From NCBI GenBank assembly GCA_002315615.1, contig DCHK01000017.1, positions 1-42,847 of the forward strand: a DNA stretch of 42,847 nucleotides. The letters run 5' to 3'. Below are positions 23,737-32,442 of the stretch, piece after piece. The notes under the pieces are model-generated. The model made no database searches, had not been told where the DNA came from, and saw only the letters and a program-made list of their open reading frames with translations. Made by a program: the position numbers and the translations under genes. Within the stretch, counting starts at the first letter, position 1; each line of letters begins with the position of its first letter. This stretch comes from Bacteroidales bacterium UBA1754 (GTDB lineage: Bacteria > Bacteroidota > Bacteroidia > Bacteroidales > Paludibacteraceae).

Positions 23737-24987
23737 ATGGCAACAATAAAACCTTTCAAAGGAATTCGTCCGCCAAAAGAGTTGGTGGAACAAGTGGCAT
23801 CACGCCCATACGATGTATTGAACTCTGAAGAAGCTCGCAAAGAAGCTGAAGGAAACGAAAAATCGCTTTACCACATTATTAAACCAGAAATTGATTTCGC
23901 ACCAGGCACCGACGAACACGATGCTTGCGTATATGACAAAGCTGTAGAAAATTTTGAAAAATTCCAGAAAAACGGCTGGCTCAAACAAGACGATGAAGAA
24001 AAATACTACATCTATGCTCAAACAATGGATGGTCGCACTCAGTACGGACTTGTGGTTTGTGCATACGTAGAAGATTATTTGAAAGGCGTAATCAAAAAAC
24101 ACGAACTTACACGCAAAGACAAAGAAGAAGACCGAATGAAACACGTGCGCATAAACAACGCCAACATCGAACCAGTTTTCTTTGCCTATCCAGCACAAAA
24201 AGAATTGGACGAAATTGTGCAAAATATTGTAAAAAATCAGAAACCAGAATACGACTTCATCGCACCAAACGATGGTTTTGGACATCATTTTTGGACAATT
24301 GACGACAAAAAAACTATTGCACGCATTACCGAAATTTTTGCTTCAATGCCTTCGCTCTACATCGCCGACGGACACCATCGCACGGCAGCCGCTGCCCTTG
24401 TTGGAGCCGAGAAAGCGAAACAAAATCCAAATCACAAAGGCGATGAAGAATACAATTTCTTCTTGGCAGTTTGTTTCCCTGACAATCAACTGAAAATTAT
24501 TGACTACAACCGTGTAGTAAAAGATTTGAACGGACTTAGCGAAGCAGAATTTTTGAATGCACTCAATAAAAATTTCACCGTAAAAGAAATGGGTGCAGAA
24601 ATTTACAAACCAAACGCTTTGCATAATTTCAGTATGTACTTGTCGGGCAAATGGTATTCACTCACTGCAAAACAAGGAACTTACAACGACAACGACCCAA
24701 TTGGAGTCTTGGACGTTACCATTTCGTCAAACTTAATTTTGAACGACATACTTGGCATTAAAGATTTGCGTACTGACAAACGTATTGATTTCGTCGGCGG
24801 TATTCGTGGATTGGGCGAATTAAAACGTCGCGTAGATAATGGCGAAATGAAAGTTGCTTTTGCACTCTACCCTGTTTCGATGAAACAATTGATTGACATT
24901 GCCGATTCTGGCAATATTATGCCACCAAAAACAACTTGGTTCGAACCTAAATTGCGTTCGGGACTTGTAATTCACAAACTTGTTTAA
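23737..24987 (+). CDS. DUF1015 family protein
   Basis: A 416-residue cytosolic protein. The N-terminus MATIKPFKGIRPPKELVEQVASRPYDVLNSEEARKEAEGN, with the RPYDVL motif and HIIKPEI, identifies DUF1015 (SerK-like, ParB/Srx-related). Further conserved pieces are YGLVVCAYVEDYLKGVIKKHELTRKDKEEDRMKH, SLYIADGHHRTAAA (the nucleotide-handling GHHR motif), FVGGIRGLGEL and the end MPPKTTWFEPKLRSGLVIH. Some relatives are free-serine kinases, so phosphoryl transfer is possible, but the reaction of this member is not established. It has its own promoter and terminator, so it looks monocistronic. Confidence 0.88.
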   Translation: MATIKPFKGIRPPKELVEQVASRPYDVLNSEEARKEAEGNEKSLYHIIKPEIDFAPGTDEHDACVYDKAVENFEKFQKNGWLKQDDEEKYYIYAQTMDGRTQYGLVVCAYVEDYLKGVIKKHELTRKDKEEDRMKHVRINNANIEPVFFAYPAQKELDEIVQNIVKNQKPEYDFIAPNDGFGHHFWTIDDKKTIARITEIFASMPSLYIADGHHRTAAAALVGAEKAKQNPNHKGDEEYNFFLAVCFPDNQLKIIDYNRVVKDLNGLSEAEFLNALNKNFTVKEMGAEIYKPNALHNFSMYLSGKWYSLTAKQGTYNDNDPIGVLDVTISSNLILNDILGIKDLRTDKRIDFVGGIRGLGELKRRVDNGEMKVAFALYPVSMKQLIDIADSGNIMPPKTTWFEPKLRSGLVIHKLV

Positions 24988-25000
24988 TAATTAGAAAATG

Positions 25001-25034
25001 AAAGTGAGGGGCAATAAATTGCTCTTCACTTTTT
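25001..25034 (+). terminator. Intrinsic terminator after the DUF1015 gene
   Basis: A 14-bp stem, 25001-25014 with 25019-25032, with two G-U pairs and a four-base loop, followed by a T-tract. Confidence 0.85.
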
Positions 25035-25039
25035 TTACT

Positions 25040-25075
25040 ATCAACTCTTAACTCTAAACTCTCATCTCTAAACTT
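25040..25075. repeat. Degenerate repeats (AACTCT / TAAACTCT type)
   Basis: Near-repeating units (CAACTCTTAACTCTAAACTC, then TCATCTCTAAAC) directly before the mannanase gene. They resemble the reverse complement of the 17746-17795 stretch in style. Confidence 0.55.
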
Positions 25076-25081
25076 TTTCCC

Positions 25082-27760
25082 ATGAAAAAAGCACTACTTT
25101 CTCTATTCTTTTTTGTTTCGTGTTATGCCGTGTCACAAACATCATTTAGTGCACTCAATTACTTGTACAACATACAAGGAAAGCAAACGCTATCGGGACA
25201 AGAAGGACGACAATATTGGGAACCAATGCACACCGCCGCAGGACTATACCCTGCTCTTTGGGGCGAAGATTTTTCGTTCTATCCTTGGGGCAACACAAAG
25301 TCGATGAGCGAATGGCGAACATTGATAACCACCGAGGCAAAAGCGCGTTGGGCAGAAGGTGCTTTTATTTCTTTGATGTTTCACGCGTGTCCTCCTACAC
25401 AAGCCGAACCTTGCAATTGGGACGGTGGAATAATTAGTTCGCTTACAGATGAACAATGGAACGACCTTATTACAGATGGAGGTTCACTTAACACCAATTG
25501 GAAAGCACGTTTGGACGTTATTTATCCTTATCTAAAGGAATTGCAAGACGATAGCGTTCAAGTATTTTTCCGCCCTTTGCACGAAATGAATCAAGGTCAG
25601 TTTTGGTGGGCTGGACGAAAAGGAAGTAATGGTACGGCAAAACTTTTTCAAATTACTCACGACTATCTTGTTAAAACAAAAGGACTTACAAATCTTATTT
25701 GGGTGTGGGATTTGCAAGATTACAACACATTGGCAAACGACTTAAATGACTACGATCCAGGTAACGAATATTGGGACATTTTGGCATTAGATGTTTATTG
25801 GAGCGACGGAACAGGATATACCGACACGAAATACAATCTTATAAAAAACAAAGCCAACGGAAAACCTATTGCCATTGGCGAATGCGACGTTTTGCCATCA
25901 TCTTCATTGCTCTCTTCTCAACCAAACTGGACATTCTTTATGGGTTGGTGCGAACTGACGCAAAAAAAGAATAGCGATGCCACCATCAAAGCAGTTTACG
26001 AAGCAAATAATGTAAAAACACTCGATGCAAACGCACATAAGGAAGTTTCGCCATACAAAGTTTCCATAAGTGGTACAAAATTTACAGTAAACGGAAAGGA
26101 TTTTTACATAAATGGTGTGAATGCACCTTGGCAATACCAAACCGACTGCAACATCAATTTTATGCGTAAAAACTATAGTCACGATTATTGGGACGCCGAA
26201 TTGAAGAAATACAAAGATGCCAATGCCAATGTAGTACGCGTGTGGCTACACGGTAGCGGAGATTATAGTCCATCGCTCAACGAAAGTGGATATGTAACGG
26301 CATACGCCGACGACGACCAATTTTGGAAAGATATGGACGATTTGGTATCTATTGCAGAAAAGTACAAAATATATTTGATGCCGACTTTTTGGTCATTTGA
26401 TATGGCAAAAGAGGGACAAAGTAGCAAATATACACAATACAGACAAATTTTGCTTGATGACAACAAGGCTGGTTCTTATTTGAATAATTTTTTGATACCT
26501 TTTGTAAAAAGATATGCAGACACACCTTGGATTATGGGTTATGACCTCTGCAACGAACCCGAACATATTTGGCGAGATAACAATTGTGGCAACTTGAACG
26601 AGTGGTGGGTAACACGTTTCTTTGCTCGATGTGCAGCAGTAGTTCATCAAAATTGCGACAAACCCGTTACCATAGGCTCTATGTGGGCAATCTATAATAG
26701 CGATGTGCTTGGCAACGGTGATGGCGACACTCGTGCAGGATTTAACAGATACAAAGATTCTCAACTAAAAACATACGCCGACAACAACAATTACGCCTAT
26801 TTGGATTTTTATTCTCCTCATTGGTATCAATGGCAAGGAAATAACGGACCGTTCAATCGCACTGTAACTCAATGGATTGGCGAAGACAACAAACCCGTCA
26901 TCACTGGCGAAACATTTGGTGGCGACATAGAAGGCGTTGTGTCGATGGCTGATTTCTATAAGAATTCGTACACCAACGGATTTGATGGTGTAGTTGGTTG
27001 GAAAAATGCTTGTCAAAACGATGGCTACGGAAAATGGGACGGTGTAAAAAAAGGTCTTGCCGCATTTTACGAACAACATCCCGAATTGGTTTTCCCATAC
27101 ACCGATATTGACGAAGAAAACATTGCGTACAACAAACCTGTTTTTGTCAATTCCGAAGAAGATGATAACGGAACAATTAGAAAAAAAGAATATCTCGTAG
27201 ATGAAAATTTAGGTACACGTTGGTCGAGCGACTGGGCTGATACAGACCAATCTATCTACATCGATTTGCAAGGAAATTACAATATAAGCAAAGTAATTTT
27301 GTATTGGGAAGCGGCATACGCTACGCAATTTCAAATACAAGTATCAAACGATGCAAATACTTGGACAACCGTTTACGAAAACTACTCTGCTACTGGTGGA
27401 ACAAACGAGATTTCATTAAATACTTCTGGTAGATACGTAAAAGTTTACGCATTCCAAAAAGCAACGCAATACGGATATTCGTTGTATGAGTTCAAGGTTT
27501 TCGGCACACCGAATTTCCCAACAGACATTCAAAAAGCATCAGTTGATAAAATTACACTCTATCCAAATCCCGCAACCGATATTTTGAATATTTACGGATG
27601 CGAAATTGACAATGTAAAAATCTTCAATGCTTTTGGCGCAGAAATTTTACAAGCAAACGAAACATCAATCGACATCTGCAATTTGGCAAATGGATATTAT
27701 GTAGCAAGCATTACCGACCGAAATGGCAATGTTACTTCTAAAGGGTTTATTAAGAAATAA
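25082..27760 (+). CDS. Bifunctional T9SS-exported mannanase (GH26-GH5-F5/8C-type CBM-CTD)
   Basis: An 892-residue secreted glycoside hydrolase. Signal peptide 1-19 ends CYAVSQ. A GH26 domain (about 20-315) carries acid/base Glu168 in FFRPLHEMN and nucleophile Glu267 in IAIGECD. A GH5-type mannanase domain (about 325-670) carries acid/base Glu492 in LCNEPEHIW and nucleophile Glu610 in VITGETFGG. A discoidin/CBM32-like domain follows (about 675-810: NIAYNKPVFVN, GTRWSSDWADTDQSIYIDL, YSLYEFKVFG). Residues 820-892 are a T9SS sorting tail (ITLYPNPATDILNIYG...GYYVASITDRNG). It should hydrolyse beta-mannans outside the cell or at its surface. No SusCD pair is nearby, and the stop is only three bases before addB. 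All four predicted catalytic glutamates are present. Confidence 0.92.
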   Translation: MKKALLSLFFFVSCYAVSQTSFSALNYLYNIQGKQTLSGQEGRQYWEPMHTAAGLYPALWGEDFSFYPWGNTKSMSEWRTLITTEAKARWAEGAFISLMFHACPPTQAEPCNWDGGIISSLTDEQWNDLITDGGSLNTNWKARLDVIYPYLKELQDDSVQVFFRPLHEMNQGQFWWAGRKGSNGTAKLFQITHDYLVKTKGLTNLIWVWDLQDYNTLANDLNDYDPGNEYWDILALDVYWSDGTGYTDTKYNLIKNKANGKPIAIGECDVLPSSSLLSSQPNWTFFMGWCELTQKKNSDATIKAVYEANNVKTLDANAHKEVSPYKVSISGTKFTVNGKDFYINGVNAPWQYQTDCNINFMRKNYSHDYWDAELKKYKDANANVVRVWLHGSGDYSPSLNESGYVTAYADDDQFWKDMDDLVSIAEKYKIYLMPTFWSFDMAKEGQSSKYTQYRQILLDDNKAGSYLNNFLIPFVKRYADTPWIMGYDLCNEPEHIWRDNNCGNLNEWWVTRFFARCAAVVHQNCDKPVTIGSMWAIYNSDVLGNGDGDTRAGFNRYKDSQLKTYADNNNYAYLDFYSPHWYQWQGNNGPFNRTVTQWIGEDNKPVITGETFGGDIEGVVSMADFYKNSYTNGFDGVVGWKNACQNDGYGKWDGVKKGLAAFYEQHPELVFPYTDIDEENIAYNKPVFVNSEEDDNGTIRKKEYLVDENLGTRWSSDWADTDQSIYIDLQGNYNISKVILYWEAAYATQFQIQVSNDANTWTTVYENYSATGGTNEISLNTSGRYVKVYAFQKATQYGYSLYEFKVFGTPNFPTDIQKASVDKITLYPNPATDILNIYGCEIDNVKIFNAFGAEILQANETSIDICNLANGYYVASITDRNGNVTSKGFIKK

Positions 27761-27763
27761 AGA

Positions 27764-30625
27764 ATGAAACCATTTTTGCAACAAGCAGCCGAAGTCTGCT
27801 ACAAAAAATACCAAAACGAAATTTCAAATATTACGTTTGTATTTCAAAGCAGAAGAGCCGCCAAGTTTTTCCAAAAATATCTTGGCGATATGTCAAGCAC
27901 AACGCTTTTTTCGCCAAAACTTGTTACTATTGGCGAACTCATTCGTCAGGAATCTTCGCTCATTGTAGCAGATAAAATCGAACTGCTAATCAGAATACAC
28001 AAAATCTACAATGCTGTACTCGGCACAAGAGAATCGCTCGACGACTTTTGCTATTGGGGAGAAATGCTAATAAATGATTTTGACGATACCGACAAATATT
28101 TAGTAAACACAGAGCAACTTTTTTCCAATCTCAAAGATTTGAAGGAAATAGAATCTAAATTCGATTTTTTAACAGAAAATCAAATTAAAGCAATCAAATC
28201 TTTTTGGAAAAATTGGAACAACGAAAAAGAACACAGAAAGAATTTTGAAAGTATTTGGAATAATCTTTTCAAAATCTATACATCGTTCAACGAAGAACTG
28301 CGAAAAGAAAGTTTGGCATACGAAGGTATGATTTATCGTGAAGTTGCAGAGAAAGCCATAAAAGGTGAAAATCTATTTGCCGACCACGACAGAATAATTT
28401 TTGTAGGACTAAATGCGCTCACAGAATGCGAATATAAAATATACAGAAATCTTAAAAAATGTAAAAATGATAATGTAGATTTTTATTGGGATTATGCATC
28501 GCCAGACACGACAAATGCCGACAACCGAGCATCGCATTTTTACGATAAAAACATCACGCTTTTTCAAACAAAAAATCCGATAGAACACCAAGAAAATGCC
28601 GAACCAAAAAACGTACACATCATTGAAATGGCTTCTACCGTAGGACAAGCAAAAGAGATCGGTAAAATATTAAGTACTTTTAACACTCACGCCATTTCAA
28701 ACGATCTTTCAACGGCAATCGTTTTGCCCGACGAAGGTATGTTGCTTCCTTTGCTATATTCTTTGCCCAAAGAAATTTCAAACGTAAACATCACGATGGG
28801 TTATCCTTTGGGCAAAACGCCTCTTGCTGCGCTTATAGATTACATTTTTCTACTGCACATCAACAAACGAAACGACATTTTCTATCATCGTTTTGTTACA
28901 CCAATTTTGTCGCATCAATACGTAACAGAATTAAGCGAACAATCGCAAATTTTACTCCACAATATTCAAAAAGAAAACCGAATTTACATTGGGGCGTTCG
29001 ATACGGAAGACGAATTGATAAAAAAGATTTTTAATGACAAACCCGAGCAAGGCACAGTCGGATTTATCGACTACTTGATACAAATTCTTGAATTATTAAA
29101 ACCAGTTTTTGAAGAAAAAACAGAAGCCGAAAAAATGAGACAAGAGTTTGTGTATCATTATCTTATCACGCTAAAAAGAGCAAAAGATTTACTTGCCGAC
29201 GCTGATATTCAAGTTAAAACACTTCACCGATTTGTAAGACAGTTCATCAACTCTGTTTCCATTCCTTTCGAGGGCGAGCCGCTGAAAGGTTTGCAAATTA
29301 TGGGTGTACTCGAGACAAGAAATCTTGATTTCGACACACTGATTATTCCTTGTATGAACGAAGGCATTTTTCCAAAAATCAATGCACAAAATTCATACGT
29401 CCCATACAACTTGCGTTTTGGTTTCGGAATGCCTACCGGAGAGCATATCGACGCTGTATATGCATACCATTTTTACCGCTTAATTTTCAGAGCAAAAAAT
29501 GTCTATTTCTTGTATAATTCTTCTGCCGAAGGACTACAAACAGGCGAAGAAAGTCGTTATATTTTGCAAATGCTTTATAGTAAAGATACAAATTTGAAAA
29601 TTGACAAAAAAAGCATCACATACGACATTACAAAAAGCGATACAACCGAAATTTGCGTAGAGAAAACGCCTGAAATTCAAAACATTCTACAAGAATACTC
29701 CAATAAAAACGGCAAGAAAAAACTTTCTGCAAGCAGCATAAACACATACCTTACTTGTCCATTGAAATTTTATTTAAAGGACATAAAAAAACTAAACAAC
29801 ACCGACGATGTGAAAGAGAATATCGACAATGCAAATTTTGGACGTATCTTTCACAAAACAATGCAAATTTTATACAAAAATTACGAAGGACAAATTGTTT
29901 CAAAAGAATACTGTTGCCGACTATTAGACAAGGAAAACAACGATATTAACAACGCTTTGACGCTTGCTTTCAAAGATGAATACAATTTGAATGACAACAA
30001 TTTCAAAATCGAAGGACAACCATTGCTGATACTCCACATTATTAAGCAATTTGTCATCGCAATGCTAAATTACGATTCGTTGTGCGCACCTTTCAAATAC
30101 ATAAAATCCGAAATGCCGTTCTATGACTTTGGCATTTCTCTCACAAATGGTAATATTGTATATTTCAAAGGTTTTATCGACCGCATTGACGAATCTGATT
30201 TATTTACAAGGATAATTGACTACAAAACAGGAAAAAGTAAAAAGCAACTCGAATGCGAAAGCATTGCCTCGCTTTTTGATAAAACATCAAAAGAACAAAA
30301 AAAGGAAATAATTCAAATATTGCTTTACTCTTTGTTCTACGCAGAAAGAAACGGAATACAACCCGAAAAACTAACACCAAAAGTCATTTTTGTTCAAGAC
30401 TTAATTAACAAAAAAACTCAATACACAAAAGAATCAAATATTTCTGTAAACAAAGAAACATTGCATCTTACGAATGAAATTTGCGATGAATTTAAATCGC
30501 ATTTAAGAGAGTGTTTAGATGAAATTTTCAATACTGAAATACCTTTTACACAAACCAAGAATAACAACAATTGCAAATATTGCGACTTCAAAGATATCTG
30601 CGAAAGAAAAACAACTGAATTTTAA
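27764..30625 (+). CDS. addB: AddB-like PD-(D/E)XK nuclease (recombination)
   Basis: A 953-residue protein that matches the AddB-type partner of AddA. The N-terminal inactivated-helicase part begins FLQQAAEVCYKKYQNEISNITFVFQSRRAAKFFQKYL and includes RIIFVGLNALTECE and LQIMGVLETRNLDFDTLIIPCMNEGIFP. The C-terminal nuclease has KLSASSINTYLTCPLKFYL, GRIFHKTMQ, FKGFIDRIDE and IIDYKTGK (Asp819, Lys821). Cys665 together with Cys937, Cys940 and Cys946 (CKYCDFKDIC) form the expected 4Fe-4S site. It starts three bases after the mannanase stop and ends two bases before a small ORF, so it seems co-transcribed with both. The separation from addA is unusual. Confidence 0.9.
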   Translation: MKPFLQQAAEVCYKKYQNEISNITFVFQSRRAAKFFQKYLGDMSSTTLFSPKLVTIGELIRQESSLIVADKIELLIRIHKIYNAVLGTRESLDDFCYWGEMLINDFDDTDKYLVNTEQLFSNLKDLKEIESKFDFLTENQIKAIKSFWKNWNNEKEHRKNFESIWNNLFKIYTSFNEELRKESLAYEGMIYREVAEKAIKGENLFADHDRIIFVGLNALTECEYKIYRNLKKCKNDNVDFYWDYASPDTTNADNRASHFYDKNITLFQTKNPIEHQENAEPKNVHIIEMASTVGQAKEIGKILSTFNTHAISNDLSTAIVLPDEGMLLPLLYSLPKEISNVNITMGYPLGKTPLAALIDYIFLLHINKRNDIFYHRFVTPILSHQYVTELSEQSQILLHNIQKENRIYIGAFDTEDELIKKIFNDKPEQGTVGFIDYLIQILELLKPVFEEKTEAEKMRQEFVYHYLITLKRAKDLLADADIQVKTLHRFVRQFINSVSIPFEGEPLKGLQIMGVLETRNLDFDTLIIPCMNEGIFPKINAQNSYVPYNLRFGFGMPTGEHIDAVYAYHFYRLIFRAKNVYFLYNSSAEGLQTGEESRYILQMLYSKDTNLKIDKKSITYDITKSDTTEICVEKTPEIQNILQEYSNKNGKKKLSASSINTYLTCPLKFYLKDIKKLNNTDDVKENIDNANFGRIFHKTMQILYKNYEGQIVSKEYCCRLLDKENNDINNALTLAFKDEYNLNDNNFKIEGQPLLILHIIKQFVIAMLNYDSLCAPFKYIKSEMPFYDFGISLTNGNIVYFKGFIDRIDESDLFTRIIDYKTGKSKKQLECESIASLFDKTSKEQKKEIIQILLYSLFYAERNGIQPEKLTPKVIFVQDLINKKTQYTKESNISVNKETLHLTNEICDEFKSHLRECLDEIFNTEIPFTQTKNNNNCKYCDFKDICERKTTEF

Positions 30626-30627
30626 TA

Positions 30628-30855
30628 ATGGAAGAAAAAATTATCAATGCAATAAATGACTTTTTAAGTTCTGTAGTAGATTTTTCGTTACCTACAGTTC
30701 TCGCTATCAATAAAAAAGAAAACACAGCAAAAGTCTCGACACCCAATTCTTTTAACGACGAATGGGAAATTTTCCCTATACGAAACTTTATCAAGATTAA
30801 TGAAAAAGGACTTATCGAACCAGATACTGATGCGATAAAAAAGTTCTGCAAATAA
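30628..30855 (+). CDS. Small conserved-looking hypothetical protein
   Basis: A 75-residue acidic protein of unknown function. It starts two bases after the addB stop and is followed by a terminator, so it is the last gene of that transcript. The sequence alternates predicted helix (MEEKIINAINDFLSSVVDF) and strands (TVLAINKKENTAKVS, EWEIFPIRNFIKIN), with a Lys-rich end. No signal peptide, membrane segment or family motif is seen. Its tight spacing supports it being real. Confidence 0.6.
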   Translation: MEEKIINAINDFLSSVVDFSLPTVLAINKKENTAKVSTPNSFNDEWEIFPIRNFIKINEKGLIEPDTDAIKKFCK

Positions 30856-30876
30856 TTTTTTCATATTTCACAAACA

Positions 30877-30912
30877 ACAAGGACAATTCTCTCGCGAGAA
30901 TTGCCCTTGTTT
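30877..30912 (+). terminator. Intrinsic terminator after the addB operon
   Basis: A 15-bp stem, 30877-30891 with 30896-30910, with one A-C mismatch and a four-base loop, followed by a short T-run. Confidence 0.75.
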
Positions 30913-30984
30913 CTAACAACTTAAAATTAAAATTATGAAAACATTTTATTGAATTTGCGTTTTCACGCAAGAACAATCTAATTT

Positions 30985-32262
30985 TTAGTATGCAAACAAT
31001 GGATATTGAGCCATCATTTCATTTACTTGCTTACGCACATTTATAATTGTACCTTCTGTTGGCTCACAAAGCACCTTGTCAATCAAATCAACAATTACCT
31101 TAATTTCTGCTTCTTTCACGCCACGAGTTGTAATAGCTGGCGTACCAAAACGAAGACCTGAAGTTTGAAATGCACTACGTGTATCAAACGGAACCATATT
31201 CATATTGGTTGTAATGTCGGCTGCCACAAGAGCGGTTTCTGCCATTTTTCCTGTCAATTCAGGGAATTTAGGACGAAGGTCAATAAGCATCGAATGGTTG
31301 TCTGTACCATCAGAAATTACTTTATATCCTTTATCAACAAAACATTGAGCCATCACAGACGCATTTTTCTTCACTTGTTTTTGATATTCAACGAAAGAAG
31401 GTGTCAATGCTTCGCCAAACGCAACTGCTTTTGCTGCAATAACGTGTTCCAACGGACCACCTTGCATACCTGGGAATACTGCAGAATTGATAAGTTGTCC
31501 CATTGTTTTAGTAATACCTTTTGGAGTTTTCTTGCCCCAAGGATTTTCAAAATCTTTACCAATCAAAATAATACCACCACGTGGACCACGCAATGTCTTA
31601 TGTGTTGTAGAAGTTACAATGTGAGCGTATTTCACAGGGTTATTCAACAAACCTGCTGCAATCAAACCTGCTGGGTGAGCCATATCAATCATAAGAATAG
31701 CACCAATCTTGTCTGCTATTGCACGCATACGTTCGTAATCCCACTCACGACTATAAGCAGAACCACCACCAATAATCAATTTTGGTTTTTCTTGCAAAGC
31801 AATACGTTCCATTTCGTCGTAATCTACACGACCCGTTTCTTTGTTCAAGAAATAAGGAACTGGTTTATAAATCAAACCTGATGTATTTACCAAAGAACCG
31901 TGAGAAAGGTGACCACCGTGGTTCAAATCCAATCCCATAAATTTATCGCCAGGATTCAAAATAGAAAGAAGAACGGCGCCATTTGCTTGAGCACCAGAGT
32001 GAGGTTGAACATTTGCAAACTCTGCACCATAAAGTTTTTTAAGACGTTCAATAGCCAAAGTTTCAATTTCATCTACTACTTCGCAACCACCATAATGACG
32101 TTTTCCTGGATATCCTTCTGCATACTTGTTTGTGCAGTAAGAACCCATTGCTTGCATAACTTGGTCACTCACAAAGTTTTCAGAGGCGATAAGTTCAATG
32201 CCTCTCATTTGTCTTTGATGTTCTTTTTCAATCAAATCAAAGATAATAGAATCTCTTTCCAT
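30985..32262 (-). CDS. glyA: Serine hydroxymethyltransferase
   Basis: A 425-residue PLP enzyme that interconverts serine and glycine with tetrahydrofolate, supplying one-carbon units. GIELIASENFVSDQVMQAMGS, NKYAEGYPGKRHYGGCE, VQPHSGAQAN, HGGHLSHGS and DMAHPAGLIAAG are conserved. The PLP-binding Lys is 222 in TSTTHKTLRGPRGG, and FPGMQGGPLEHVIAAKAVAF follows. Length and both ends are normal. A TATCTTTG -7 box lies 32 bases upstream of the start. It lies between the addB operon (convergent) and gap (same strand, but with its own terminator), so it is probably expressed alone. Confidence 0.98.
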   Translation of the reverse strand: MERDSIIFDLIEKEHQRQMRGIELIASENFVSDQVMQAMGSYCTNKYAEGYPGKRHYGGCEVVDEIETLAIERLKKLYGAEFANVQPHSGAQANGAVLLSILNPGDKFMGLDLNHGGHLSHGSLVNTSGLIYKPVPYFLNKETGRVDYDEMERIALQEKPKLIIGGGSAYSREWDYERMRAIADKIGAILMIDMAHPAGLIAAGLLNNPVKYAHIVTSTTHKTLRGPRGGIILIGKDFENPWGKKTPKGITKTMGQLINSAVFPGMQGGPLEHVIAAKAVAFGEALTPSFVEYQKQVKKNASVMAQCFVDKGYKVISDGTDNHSMLIDLRPKFPELTGKMAETALVAADITTNMNMVPFDTRSAFQTSGLRFGTPAITTRGVKEAEIKVIVDLIDKVLCEPTEGTIINVRKQVNEMMAQYPLFAY

Positions 32263-32294
32263 GTATATTTTATTGATTTATTTAATTTCTGTTA

Positions 32295-32302
32295 CAAAGA
32301 TA
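32295..32302 (-). promoter_or_regulatory. -7 box (TATCTTTG) of glyA
   Basis: Matches TAnnTTTG on the minus strand, 32 bases before the glyA ATG. No well-spaced -33 element is seen. Confidence 0.55.
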
Positions 32303-32370
32303 ATCAAGAATTTTGAAATTATGGGTAATTGAAATATTTTAATCTACTAAATCTATCGTTGAATCACCAT

Positions 32371-32404
32371 AAAAAAAGAGTGCCCGAAATCACTTCGAGC
32401 ACTC
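32371..32404 (-). terminator. Intrinsic terminator after gap
   Basis: On the minus strand GAGTGCTCGAA (32404-32394) pairs with TTCGGGCACTC (32388-32378), with one G-U pair and a five-base loop, followed by seven T. Confidence 0.85.
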
Positions 32405-32442
32405 CCCCATTTAAACAACAAATAAAATTATGAAAAAACTTA

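Noticed and set aside
31165..31881. 238-residue plus-strand open frame opposite glyA
   Set aside because: Antisense to glyA, rich in Cys, His, Phe and Thr as shadow frames are here, with no recognisable domain.
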